Shown here in pieces: positions 1-10,805 of a DNA stretch of 64,000 nucleotides. Both the position numbers and the translations under genes were made by a program. The DNA comes from Spinacia oleracea. Taxonomy: Eukaryota; Streptophyta; Magnoliopsida; Caryophyllales; Amaranthaceae. Below the pieces are notes generated by a model that was not told the DNA's origin, did no database searches, and saw nothing but the letters and a program-made list of their open reading frames with translations. The DNA lies in contig NC_079491.1 in the NCBI RefSeq assembly GCF_020520425.1, positions 40,910,027 through 40,974,026 of the forward strand, read 5' to 3'. Numbering within the stretch: the first letter of the stretch is position 1; every line of letters begins with the position of its first letter.

Positions 1-301
1 CTTCAATTCTTTTCTTGACGTAACTTTCAAGACTCTCATCTTTCTCTAACAAAGAAAACACCTTAACCAGAAGCTTTCGACTTTCGTTATCGATTTCGAC
101 CAATCTACGGAGCAAATCCCTCACCTCCCCTGCCCCTTCAGGAGAGGGTGTTTGCGCACCTACTACTTGTGGACTAAACCTTCTTTTCATTGATAGTGTT
201 AGCTTGTAAATTGTACTCTGCCGTCCGATATCGTATTCCGGCAACTCTAAATGCTGATGACCCTTTTCGTGGCTCTCACTTGTGTTGTTTTCTTCGGCCA
301 T
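1..301 (-). CDS. Partial open reading frame at the left edge, product unknown
   Basis: An ATG at 301-299 on the minus strand opens a frame with no stop through base 1, giving 100 codons of what must be a longer protein or first exon. The predicted protein starts MAEENNTSES, is hydrophilic and acidic at first, then more basic, and has a leucine-rich helical stretch (RDLLRRLVEID, KVFSLLEKDES) that could form a coiled coil. I do not recognise the family. It shows no retroelement motif, and a TATA-like box lies about 85 bp upstream of the ATG, so a host gene is possible. The frame has no stop over 300 bp in AT-rich surroundings, which supports coding, but the C-terminus lies outside the window. 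It could also be a fragment of a transposon-encoded protein. Confidence 0.4.
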   Translation of the reverse strand, partial: MAEENNTSESHEKGHQHLELPEYDIGRQSTIYKLTLSMKRRFSPQVVGAQTPSPEGAGEVRDLLRRLVEIDNESRKLLVKVFSLLEKDESLESYVKKRIE

Positions 302-386
302 TTTGGGAAAAAAACAAATTTGCTTTTCAAGATTAAAAAGTTCAGGGCTTTTTTAAGGCAATATTTGTTGGGTTTCATCCAAATTA

Positions 387-396
387 TATTTTTATA
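387..396 (-). promoter_or_regulatory. TATA-like box for the left-edge ORF
   Basis: The minus strand reads TATAAAAATA here, 85-95 bp before the ATG of the left-edge frame. Position and sequence fit a plant core promoter. The surrounding region (302-888) is AT-rich and shows no ORF or repeat that I can name. Confidence 0.3.
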
Positions 397-888
397 GGAG
401 AAAGTATGCGTCTTTTATTTGACAAGTAATCAACTGAATTGAAGTCTTCAATTGAAAATGAACGAAGAAAAGTCTTCATGAAGATAAAAAGGTAGTTGTT
501 TCTAATAAATGTGGTATCATTCTCTATGAAGCCAAATTTATTTCCTGACCACAGGATTTATCTAACACCTCAACACGTATATCATGTATGGTCTAGGGAT
601 GTCATTAACTTTTTTAGTTAAAGAATTGGGGGTTGATACTCAAGTCCGATTCTACGATCGAACCTTTTTTACATTTTTACCCTTGTAGCTCTCTCTCTAC
701 CAAAAGAAAATCATGCATTGGAACATTTTATTTATTTTTCCTACAAAGGTCAACTCTTGTGAACATGCAGAAGCGGAGTTAGGAGATCGCGGGTACTGGG
801 TAGGGGCAGTCCCCCACCCGAAGAATAAAAATTGTTTATATACTATTTAATGTAAGAAGAAATCATAAAATGCTCCTTGCTTTAGTAG

Positions 889-1196
889 TGTTATAACGGA
901 TGCAAAGAAAGATTAAATAACGTAATTAAAGAACGCAGAGATTTAACGTGGTTCACCAACAATGTGTTAGCTACGTCCACAGGCAGAGGGGAGGAAAGTT
1001 TTATTGATCTTTGAGGATTACAGATTACAGAATACGGCTATGTTATGACCTAAAGAGTTTATATAGTACTCTCTAGACAGATGCGGAAAAACCCAGAAAA
1101 TAGGCCCAAAACAGATAACTCGTGTCCAAAATAACAGATACCGCGTGCTGGGGTGTTGCAGTAAGGGGTTTGACCGATTCAAGGCATTATCTAACA
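889..1196 (-). repeat. LTR (3') of a minus-strand Ty1/copia element
   Basis: This 308-bp sequence begins TGTTA and ends TAACA on the plus strand, the inverted termini expected of an LTR. It lies directly downstream, in the minus-strand sense, of the copia RNase H end. A purine tract (AAGGTGGAGA on the minus strand) adjoins it at 1197-1210 and is the likely polypurine tract. The 5 bp outside the LTR are AGTAG. The matching target duplication and the other LTR were not found because the element is broken further right. Confidence 0.7.
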
Positions 1197-1310
1197 CATC
1201 TCCACCTTGACTTGAATCCTATCACAAATAACAGATGTACCAGATGCACCATTATAATGCCAGATGTACCCGAAACTCCTCTGCCTCAGATTTTGCCCTC
1301 AAAAGGGCAA

Positions 1311-2198
1311 TCAACAACTTCTAACATTTAGCAAGTTCAAACAGTGTTGAAACTTGCTATGTGGAACTGGCTTGGTGAACATATCAGCTGGGTTATCAGC
1401 AGTACTCACTTTGTTCACCTTAATTCTCTTCTCACTTCTCAGAAAATGATACCTTATATCGATGTGCTTAGTCCTCTCATGATGTACTTGATTCTTAGCT
1501 AAACAGATTGCACTGAGACTGTCACAGTACACTATAGCCTGATCATGATGTAGACCAAAATCACTGACCAACCCTTTCAACCATATCCCTCTTTTGCTGC
1601 TTCTGTCAATGCCATGTACTCTGCTTCTGTAGTAGACAAAGTCACCGTAGGTTGCAAAGTAGCTTTCCAACTGACAACTGAACCACCAAGAGTGAAAGCA
1701 TAACCAGTCATAGATCTTCTACTGTCAACATCTCCAGCATAATCAGAGTCTGAAAACCCTGTCACCAAACACTCAGTATCACCTCCATAAATGAGACCAA
1801 CAACAGATGTACCTTTTAGGTACCGAAAAATCCTCTTCACAGCTTGCCAATGCTCCTTTCCAGGTTCACCCATAAACCTACTAACAACACTAACAGACTG
1901 TGGTAGATCAGGTCTAGTGCAGACCATTGCATACATCAAGCTTCCTACTGCACTAGCATAGGGAACTCGAGACATGTACTCCTTCTCCTCAGCAGATAAG
2001 CAACAAACAGATGTGCATTTGCAGCACTAAGAGTATCTATGGGCTTTGCTGTAGACATGCCAAATCTTGACAAAATCTTCTGAATGTATCCCTTCTGGGA
2101 TAAGAAGAGCTTCTTTTTGCTTCTATCCCGATAAATCTCCATCCCTAGAATTTTCCGAGCCTCACCCAAATCCTTCATCTCAAACTCAGCACTAAGGA
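1311..2198 (-). pseudogene. Ty1/copia pol 3' fragment: end of RT, RNase H
   Basis: The minus strand encodes the C-terminal part of a copia polyprotein in three overlapping frames. First comes the end of the reverse transcriptase, with MKDLGEARKILGMEIYRDRS. The RT-RNase H linker follows with PYASAVGSLMYAMVCTRPDL, and then RNase H with SDSDYAGD, the TEAEY segment and the terminal DNPADMFTKP motif. Frame changes near 1945-2000 and 1577-1670 show it is dead. The reading frame enters from a CACTA-type insertion at 2198/2199. The missing upstream RT part reappears at 10536-10805, so both pieces come from one element. The family is certain from the motifs; the lineage is not determined. Confidence 0.85.
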
Positions 2199-2219
2199 CA
2201 CTACTAGAAATGATAGCTT

Positions 2220-4649
2220 TAACGACAAATCAATACCGACGTAACAAAATATTGGTCGCTAAAATGGTTTAAATGGAAAATGTTTTACATAACCCTACGC
2301 GGGTCCTATTAATCAATTCAAACAAAATATCCGAGCGGATATTTTCATATCTGCGTTGTCGTTAATAGCAGAACTTTTCTTAAAGTTTCAGTGTTTCACC
2401 CAAAACTCAAAATTCTACAGGATGTTTGAAAAAACCCCTTTTCCATTCTTTTTCTCTTCACTTTCTTCTATAATTCGAGTTCTGGGGAGGTGTTACCACT
2501 TACCAAATTGCGATTTCTAGGTCACAATTTGAAAGAAATGAGGTAATTTTTTTGTACGAAGTATGAGAATTTTAATTTCTAGGGTTCCAATTGTTAAGTT
2601 AATTTATAGATTTGATGCACAATTTTTGTTTCTTCTAATTATTTCAATATTTCCTTTTAAAACTTCCTACTTGTTGTCAATTCTACAGGGAAAAGGGTGT
2701 TTGGTGAGGTAGGTTTTCATAAAAATTGAGAATTTGTGATGCAATCGAAACCTACCCATCCTCCTGCTTTAACGAATTAGTATATGGCTCTAAAATTACC
2801 TCTTTGTATTTGTTATTCAGAAAATATTGGACTTTTCAATGCTATTTGATGGAATTTATGCTGATGAAACTTAAATTACCCGAGGAAATCAGCAAGCGTA
2901 GAGGTGAGTTTTGGGGGCTATTGTGGCCTGATCATTTTTAATTCCAGTATTACCAGTTTACTACTTCACTACGAAATAAAGATGTATTTTCTTCTATTAT
3001 TTATATTGATAACATACTCCTAGTGTAGTACTACTTTATTTATTAGATGTTTTTATTGATGCTTGGATCAATCATGAGTTCATGATACATTCATATGAAC
3101 TACTGACAGCTGCTACCACATTTTTTAAACCAAGTAATCATTAGCTTTTATATATCAACTGAATATGTTGGCCAATACGTCCATGAAATGCATTGCCTTT
3201 GCAACTCTAATTTATATAACTTAACCAGGTACGTTCTGTTTGAGAGTTGAGGAGGAGAGGCTAGTGATTTCTGCTATGCCTGGATTCTTACTTTTTTAGT
3301 TGTGATCTGTCTCCTTTCTGTGCACTGTTTCTCATTCCCTACTTATATAAATAAATGCTTGCTACCATATGTTAATTGTAGCATTACTTTCTTGTTACAC
3401 TCAATCGGCTATGAGCGATCCTCGTATCCCCTTACACAATTTTTTTCCTCCAATTTTCTTGTTTACTTGTCCCCCTGAAGGTTAAATCATTCTTCAAATA
3501 AATTTTATTCAGGAAATGTATTATGTAGGGTCAATATATGATCGATCTTGTTTCTGATAGTAATCTTCTTTTTGGTTGGACTGCATGGGAACTGTTGTTT
3601 GCTATCGATACTAGGGAATAATGGTTTCTCTACTGACTACAATTGACTTTTAAATTACATGTGCGGGCATGCTATCTTTGTGAGTGAAATCAAGTCATTG
3701 AGTGCCCTTATTCATGTTTTGGTAAGCTTCAGTTTCATGTGAATTATGATCACTTTTACGAAAAGTATTAAACATTTTGTATAAATACAACCTTCTTTGT
3801 TTTATTCATATGAATTTAACTGAATGTTAATTAGCTTGTATGATTTTTTTAAATGCTATAGGTCAATAATGCTTGCATTTTTGTTGAAGAGTTGAGGGTA
3901 ATTACCGTTTTTGCTGGATAACTTTTTTAACAAAAGATTTGTAGGTGAGTGAACTTTAAGGCTTCTTAGCCTCTTTTATACGAACATGAACCGAGTATAG
4001 TTATCCATAAATGACGCCCAGCTCATCTTAAAATTTTCAAAGATTAAATATTCAGCGTTTTTTTCCCTTTAGTTTCTTCGTTAATGTTCGAAGTGGTTTA
4101 TTAAATTATACGGAGTACCAAGCTCACCAGAACCTAAGAAATTTTTTCTCTCGCTTCTCAAATCCTCTGATGGCGGCGATGGTCCTCTGAACATATTATT
4201 TTGGGAGCACAAATAACTGTTCACCTTCCTTTCTCATCTTAATCGATGACGACTCAAGCTCCGTAGGCATGGTTTTGGTGGTGGAATTCGCAATGGAGGT
4301 GACACTAGTGGTGGAATCGAAAGAGGTAGAGAATTTAGTGGTTGAATAGGTAGTGATGGAAGTTTCATTGATGAAATCTGCGGTGAGTTACTTTCTCTTA
4401 GTCAATTCGGTGGGGATACGCGACTGCCATAGTGGCACGACCCAAATTAGCACGACCAAGGTTAATTTCTGTATAAATCTCGCTCTATCCAAGCTACAAT
4501 TTTAAAAGTTCTCGGACTGTTTTTGCTTCGTTTACTAAATATTTCAGTAATTAATCCATTGCTATTCTGAAGAGTATAATTAGTTTTTGTGCTAGCTTCT
4601 TTACGGCGACTTATTGTTTAAAGGAATCGAAAGTTTTCTAATTGCTCAG
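2220..4649. other. CACTA interior, no convincing gene
   Basis: This AT-rich interior part of the transposon has short exon-like stretches between possible AG and GT sites but no frame with a recognisable domain. Small ORFs such as 2726-2941 look random. Confidence 0.4.
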
Positions 4650-4943
4650 GTACCATCTGATCTTTCTGGTTCTGAAAGACCCTGCTTACTCAAGGATACC
4701 AATAGAGATTCCCCTTTCCACTATGATGTTTATGGTAAACATGGGAATGTGCGTTGGAAATATTAAAAATGGATATGGGGTTGCTTTGCAATATGCATAG
4801 TAATCGTGGCTTCTCCTTACTTTACGAAGTTGTAAAGTTAAGAAAATCAGCTATAGAGATTTTGAGATCCTCCCATTTTATAGCTTGCAACGGGTTCGAA
4901 GGCAACACTCCGTTCCACTTGATTTCATTTTTTAATTGCTCAG
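4650..4943 (+). pseudogene. Ankyrin-repeat-like gene fragment inside the CACTA element
   Basis: Between a splice-acceptor-like AG at 4648-4649 and a GTAC donor after 4943, the plus strand has two ankyrin-like segments in different frames. The first contains LLKDTNRDSPFHYDVYGKHG, which resembles the DxxGxTPLHYAxxxGH core. The second contains RGFSLLYEVVKLRKSAIEIL and then GFEGNTPFHLIS, matching the NTPLHLA signature. A stop (WKY then TAA) and a frame change separate them, so the fragment is dead. Plant ACD6/ITN1-type ankyrin proteins have this pattern; assignment to that class is from motif memory only. A captured host exon is my interpretation. Confidence 0.45.
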
Positions 4944-5741
4944 GTACGCTTCATTTACCTTTTGTTTTAGCACAATTAATGTTTAATTTAGAGTTCTCCA
5001 CTTAGATATACAAATCAACAGAAAAACACAATTGTAAAATGGAAAGAATTTCTTATTATCATAACTGCAAATTATTTATCTGTTTTCCTGGTTTAGTTTC
5101 TAAAGTAGTGGCACGCATTTAGAAAGCATTTTTTTTCTGATTCATATTGTTGGTGCAAACTCATTTGAAGGTTTCTCAATAGTCACACAATGTGTAGTTA
5201 ATTGTTCAATGTGCTTAATTAATACCCTTGCCTGCAGTTTATATGAACTTTGACCACATTCATGTTAATTCTGATTCTGCTCAAGAGTTCTCATACCCGG
5301 CTTGATTGAAACTGAGTGGAAGTATATTCAAGCCCTTTACAACTAATCAATATTTTGAATATTGTTGCTAGATTTTCATTAAACTCGTTACTCATCGTTT
5401 GTAGGCTGCAAGTGTTGTATGTAATTATCTCCCAAGTAACATGCATATTCTTGAAACATTGGATTACGATCACAAAGTCAGCAAGCTTTATTTTGGTTCT
5501 AAAATCCCAACAAAGGTTTCTTAACACCACTATCACTTGTCATTGTTGTTTGTATATTTTGTGCCCATACCTCTCTTGGTGACTAATGCATTCTTCTCAT
5601 ATAATTTGCAAAGATAATATTGCCTTAATCTATATTAATTATGTTATACACTAAAATGAAACATAACTACCACATATCTAGTCAGAATCCTGCTCTTATT
5701 TTTATTCCACTACCTTCCTATGTAGTTTACTAGTTTACTTG

Positions 5742-6302
5742 TTTTTTTAAGGATTTTTTGGTATTTACTACCTTAAAAATATACCACTTTTGTATTTACT
5801 ACCTTATGAAAATTTTATTTTAAATTACTACCTTAAAGTTTCATTTTTTTTGTATTCACTACCATTTTACAGTTTTCTCATTTTAAAATTGAGATATCTC
5901 TTTCGTTTCTTAATCATATTAAGTGATTCAAAACTCATTCTTCTCATTTATATGTAAGGATTCCATATGGATCTTACTTTTTAACATTTCGTAAAAGTTT
6001 AAACAAATTAAATATTATTTTTAAAAGTTTAAAATATTTATGAATTATCAAACGATTTTTTTGAAATGACGTTCTCAATGAAATCCCTATAGAAAAAGGA
6101 AAATAATGAACTTCGAATCACTTTAAACGATTAAGAAACGAAAGAGATATCTTAATTTTAAAATGAGAAAACTGTAAAGTGGTAGTGAATAAAAAAAATC
6201 TGGAAGTTTAAGGTAGTAATTTAAAATAAAAATTTCATAAGGTAGTAAATGCAAAAGTGGTGTATTTTAAAGGTAGTAAATACCGAAATTTCCTTTTTTT
6301 AA
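5742..6302. mobile_element. Mutator-like MITE (543 bp) with perfect 9-bp target duplication
   Basis: The element core is 5751-6293. Its left end GGATTTTTTGGTATTTACTA and right end are inverted complements, and the inverted homology continues inward for roughly 190 bp, through ACTACCTTA-rich sequence to GAGATATCTCTTTCGTTTCTTA and its complement near 6125-6155. It is flanked on both sides by TTTTTTTAA (5742-5750 and 6294-6302), a perfect 9-bp direct repeat, the length typical of Mutator-like transposition. There is no coding capacity, so it is a long-TIR MITE. The T-rich target makes chance similarity of the flank somewhat more likely, but the exact abutment supports the call. Confidence 0.8.
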
Positions 6303-6973
6303 TCCTCTTATATGTTTAGCAAGGAATTTCCTTACAATGTAAGAGAACAGTTTTTTCTTTCAATTTTACATAGATCCCCTTTCTCTCTAGTTTCTTGAAA
6401 TAGAACAGCAGTTTTCGATCTGAATTATGGTGCAATATGAGCTTCCATCATGATTATTTTAAAAATGATCACTTGGTTTAGGTGACTGGCCACTTAAACT
6501 AAGTTACTGAGAGTATATGTAGGGGAGGGAGGATTCCAACTCATTTTCCTGTTTTTGTGTGTGTGCATAAATAACAACTTCTTTGAGTAAAAGTATGGAA
6601 AGAATTATTACAGTCATAGCTTAAATTCTGAATTCTTCTGTTCCAAAACTAAATTTTTTACAGAAAAAATATAAAATAATCTGTTTCTTTGAATTGGTGT
6701 TAGTCCCAGCAAGTAATAATTATAAAATTCCTTCACATGGTTGCCTTTTAGTGATTCCATTTTCTTGGAAGATACACACCAAGTGACATATATGGCCCTC
6801 GAAGAAATTTGAGCAGTTCCTTTGCTTCATTAATAAGAAATTTGACCAGTTTAACTATAATTGGTGTGACTATAATATAATTGAGCTAACATACTAATTA
6901 AAATGAAGGTTGGATTAGTTACAATTTCTTTTTCTGTTCTTGTTTTGTGATACTCGTATGTAGGAAGTTTGAG

Positions 6974-7128
6974 GTTTATCAGTGCTATGATGACGGGTAG
7001 TGCTCTTCTAGATTTTGAGTTCTGCTTGTTTTACATACTTCATTCAAACATGCTTGTAACAGTTGATCCCTAGGTTGTGGTTTTCTTCATCTCCTGTGTT
7101 GCTCCTTTGATTTTCTCTCTAGTGTCTT
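6974..7128 (+). repeat. Direct repeat copy 1 (about 150 bp) inside CACTA
   Basis: This segment (ATCAGTGCTATGATGACGGG onward) repeats at 9052-9204 in the same orientation with scattered substitutions. The two copies bracket the 7249-8312 insertion, so they may be an internal duplication of the CACTA element. Confidence 0.6.
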
Positions 7129-7248
7129 TTCTTACCTTACACACTGATCTTCTTTTAGCACAGGTTTCATTAGTGATTAGTGTTGGGTGAATAAATCGTC
7201 AGAGAAGTATATTTTTCAATACCCTTCAAAGCAAGTATGATAATCATT

Positions 7249-8312
7249 GGCCCTGTTTGGTAATTAGATTATAGCGTTTAGCTGTTTACTGTTTACATTA
7301 GCAGATAGCTGATTACCTTTTTGTTTAGCAGATTTGACTGCGGATTTGACTAATTGTTTACATGAACTTGTTTAGTAAACTTAGAGGTTTTATAAAATCT
7401 GTTCACTATTTAATTATGTAAAATGACATTTATGGACATTAGTCTTTTATAGCATATTTATTTTATTTGTTAATTGATTTGCTAATTTATACTCCGTATA
7501 TTATTGTGTAGCTTTGAGTAAACAAATAATCCTAATACACAACTTGAAGGGGGAAAAGAGGTAACAAAAAGGTGGGCAAACAGGAAGAATCTACTATGAA
7601 ACCCACCCCTTAGGTAATTACGGAGTATAAAGAACCAATGAAAAATAAATAAATAAATAAATAAAAATCTATGTAAAACTGGTAAACCCATAAACATCTT
7701 TGCATCTCCAGCTCTCCATCCGACTTTCGTCCATAAAGAAATTCCAACATCCTAATCTCCTCGATTAATTACTCTATATCAATCAACATCAACAACCATC
7801 AATGTCAACAATTCAATTGAAACATCTTGATATAACTCAACATGCATCATACTCTTGAGGTAGAAGATGCAATTTTAATATTTCCAGGTATATCAAAATG
7901 TAAAATCGTAATTTTTTTTCTATAAACTTCTATTTGCAAATTTTTTTCCGGAAATAAAATAAATTCCATCAAACCAATGTTTTTCTTGCGTATTTATATA
8001 ACCACATTCACAAACTAAGGGGAAAATAGTAACATTCTTAAAGAAAAAAGAACTCAGATCTGTTAATGGAGGTGGGATTAGAGGGGATGAGTGAAGATGG
8101 GGTTAAATTAGACTTTTCAAATCCAATTATTTCAATCCTCCATTTGAAACGCTGCTCTTAGCAACGTTTTTCAAATTGGAGTATTTGGTCCAATCCTCCA
8201 TTTAAATCCTCTGTTTACCAAACACCACTATTAGAGGTTTGACTAGTCAAAACCTCTAATATCCTCCCAAACCTCTAATATCCTTCCAAACCTCTCTCTA
8301 CCAAACACCCCC
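7249..8312. mobile_element. PIF/Harbinger- or hAT-like non-autonomous element
   Basis: The left end GGCCCTGTTTGGTA and right end TACCAAACACCCCC are imperfect inverted repeats (11 of 14 matching). ATT flanks both sides (7246-7248 and 8313-8315), a 3-bp duplication that would suit PIF/Harbinger. Ends of the GGGGGTGTTTGGTA type are also common in hAT MITEs, which make 8-bp duplications; I see no 8-bp match. The interior holds a short AAAT microsatellite near 7648-7668 and no transposase. Confidence 0.45.
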
Positions 8313-9051
8313 ATTGTGTAATCCTTACTATTTTGTGATGGACCATTTAACACATGTGATTCTTAATGAGCCTAAACATTTGCACAATTGGTGTCAGTTG
8401 ATCGATCTTGAGCCTGATGAAACCACGGTGTTACTTTTTACTGTTTCTCTTTCCTATTTTTCGTACTATGGATTATTGGTGTGACATCATTTTATTTATT
8501 TTAAAATTTTCAATATTGTAGTATTTAAAATCCTGATGTAGTTGTGAGAATTTGTAGTGAACATAGTCTTGTAGATGATGGACAGTTGGTGGTGGTATTG
8601 GCTGATTGTTTAATTTGTTCATAGATTGTTGTTCAGTTGTTGTCGTAAAATGAGATTTGAAAAGTTTCTGCTGGATGAGAGAAAGATGAGTCCATAGAGA
8701 CTTAGAGAATAGGGGGAGAAAGGAATAGGGTTAACGAGATGGAGAATGAAAGTTTATCAAGCTTTTAACTTTTGGGAACGAAAATGAGAAAATGAGTTTA
8801 AGATAGTTTTATCCAAAAGAGTCCGATAGACTTAAATGTTCAGGTGTCTGTAATCTGAGTGCATTTCCATGAATATGTGATTTCTTGAAGTCTCTTTTCA
8901 ATGTTTTTACATCTTTTGAATGAAAATATACGAAGTAGGAAAAGTGAGAGGTGGCTTGTTGGGGTGCGGGATTTTGGCGCTTGGTCTGGGGGTAAAATTT
9001 TGAAAATTTTGATTATGGAAGCTGCAACATTTCAAAGGAAAATTGCAAGAT

Positions 9052-9204
9052 TTTTGTCAGTGTTATGATGAAGGGTAGTGTTCTTTTAGATTCTGAGTTC
9101 TTCTTGTTTTGCATACTTCATTCGAACATGGTTATAACAGCTGATCCCAAGGTCGTATTTTTCTTTATATCCTATGTTGCTCCTTTAATTTTCTCTCTAG
9201 AGAG
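9052..9204 (+). repeat. Direct repeat copy 2 (about 150 bp) inside CACTA
   Basis: This is the partner of 6974-7128: same order and orientation, with the TTTTCTCTCTAG end shared. Sequence beyond the shared part differs. Confidence 0.6.
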
Positions 9205-9394
9205 GACCAGGTTGTGTTCAGCTGAAAGGGAACTAGGTTCAGATTCAGTTCTTACACATTGTCAAAATAGAATCTATCAAAACCGAATATTGTTGGATCT
9301 TGAAACTTAACTTGGAGTATAGAACTTTGACAATTGGCCTTAATTTAGAACCACCCGTGTATGATACTAATTGAGATGGTTATATATGTTGTAG

Positions 9395-9845
9395 GAGGAA
9401 ATTCAGAAAACAATGGAAGAAGAACCAACACTTACCTATGTACAGGTACTTTTTCTTCATTTATATATTTTGGGTTTTATTTTTACTTTCCCATGCCATG
9501 ATGTTTAACTTTTTTGCTTCTGTATATAGGTAGCACAAAAGGTGTTTAAGTCGAAGTCTCTTGATCGGGTTTTGGGTTTTTGAGGAGGAATAACACTTAA
9601 AGAAATACCAGGACCACAACCTAGTAGGGTGGAACTTTAATCTAAGTTGAATGAGGCAGACAAACAAAATCATGTTCTTACCAATCGCGTGGATATACGG
9701 TACAAGAAGAAAACAATGTTCTTAAGAGTCGCATGAGTTCAGTTGAAGATGGGCTTAATGAGCTTAAAGCATTTAAAGAAGTGTTCTTACAATGCTTTTC
9801 AAGAGAGGACACTCCAAGACGGAACACTTCAACTAGTTAGATTTT
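9395..9845 (+). pseudogene. Degenerate CACTA transposase C-terminal exons
   Basis: After an acceptor-like GTTGTAG, the plus strand reads EEIQKTMEEEPTLTYVQ up to a GT donor after 9445. A second exon starts after TATATAG near 9530 with VAQKVFKSKSLDRVLGF and then a stop; beyond it another frame reads like a continuation (TLKEIPGPQPSRVEL and a coiled-coil-like run). The charged EEI..M segment, the RVLGFG-like turn and the terminal helical part resemble the tail of plant Ptta/En/Spm (Transposase_24) proteins. An inverted homologous copy lies at about 11690-11890 in the neighbouring element, with similar damage, which supports a real ancestral gene. The family is inferred from layout and weak motifs. 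Confidence 0.5.
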
Positions 9846-10149
9846 TATTTTGTTCTCTTAGATCGAACAAAAATTACTTATCTTTTAGCCTTTTAGAATT
9901 TAAAGACAAGGGGATGTGATTTTTTATTTCACATAACTTGAAATTCTATTGTCAAAAATCTTTTGAGTAATGAGTTTTTCAATTGTTTCACAGGAAAAAA
10001 TGTAGGTGCTTCGAAAAGAGAAAATAATATTATTATGATTGCAATATTAATGACAAAATAGTTGGTCGTTATTGCCAAAATTCAACCGTTGGAAAGGACA
10101 TTTTACAAGGGATTTTTTGGTCGTTATTGCTTAATTGATCCTCGCGTAT

Positions 10150-10534
10150 AAGTATTTAACGACGAATGACTGTTTCGTCGTTAAGCATTAACGACGGATT
10201 ATCGGTTCGTCGTTAACTTTTAACGATGAAATTTAAACTTCGTCGTTAATAATTAACGACGGATTATGATTTCGTCGTTAATTATTAACGACGAAACAGT
10301 AATCTGTCGTTAATTGTTAACAACGAACCGATAATCCGTCGTTAATGCTTAACGACGAAACAATAATTCGTCGTTAATGAAAGTTAATTATTAACGGCGA
10401 ACGTTGTCGTTAAAGCCAATAACGACGGAACCTGTTACAACGAACATCATTACAGTCGTTAACGGTTTTAACGACGGAAATTGAGGCTTTTAACGACGAA
10501 ATAGTTCGTCGTTAAATGTCCTTTTTCTAGTAGT
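10150..10534. repeat. Subterminal array of TTAACGACGAA inverted motifs
   Basis: The motif TTAACGACGA(A) and its complement TCGTCGTTAA recur every 15-40 bp, often as paired inverted copies. The array runs to the CACTA terminus at 10535. Subterminal motif clusters in CACTA elements bind the element's own transposition protein; that role is known for the family and inferred here. Confidence 0.75.
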
Positions 10535-10535
10535 A

Positions 10536-10805
10536 TCCTTCAACTTCTGAACATCAGACTTGTTCTGTGCAGCTAACAACATATCATCTACATACAGGAT
10601 CAGATAAATCAATGAACCATTTGCTACCTTGCTATAGTAAACACAACAATCATACGGACTCCTACTGTAGCTAATCTCTATCATATAGCTATCGAATTTC
10701 TTATACCACTGGCTCGGAGACTGCTTTAGTACATACAAGGACTTCTTCAACTTGCAAACATAATCTTCCTTATCAGGAACCTGAAAACCATCTGGCTGAG
10801 TCATG
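10536..10805 (-). pseudogene. Ty1/copia reverse transcriptase fragment
   Basis: The minus strand encodes part of a copia RT: MTQPDGFQVPDKEDYVCKL, then KKSLYVLKQSPSQWYKKF and LILYVDDMLLAAQNKSDVQK. It carries the YVDD catalytic motif, although LKQAP is changed to LKQSP. The fragment stops abruptly at both sides where CACTA ends begin (10535 and 10806). Its downstream continuation in the protein sense is at 2198-1311, so the 8.3-kb insertion separates neighbouring codons of one RT. The upstream half (the DVKTAFLNG region) was not found further right, so the element is deleted or displaced there. Confidence 0.85.

Larger units (their letters stand above)
2199..10535 (+). mobile_element. CACTA-type (En/Spm-like) DNA transposon inserted in copia pol
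   Basis: The left end reads CACTACTAGAAA and the right end is the complement, TTTCTAGTAGT followed by A where G is expected. These are typical CACTA terminal inverted repeats, and subterminal TTAACGACGAA repeats are dense at the right. The copia RT sequence continues on either side with no obvious loss, so this is an insertion. The 3-bp flanks (GGA left, TCC right) are not a direct duplication, so the target duplication is lost or the ends have changed. Inside are an ankyrin-like fragment (4650-4943), a MITE (5751-6293), a PIF/hAT-like element (7249-8312), a 150-bp duplication and a degenerate transposase tail (9395-9845). No intact transposase was seen. Confidence 0.65.

Noticed and set aside
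2196..10538. Target-site duplication for the 8.3-kb CACTA element
   Set aside because: Flanks are GGA and TCC, reverse complements rather than a direct repeat; no 2-4 bp duplication could be assigned.
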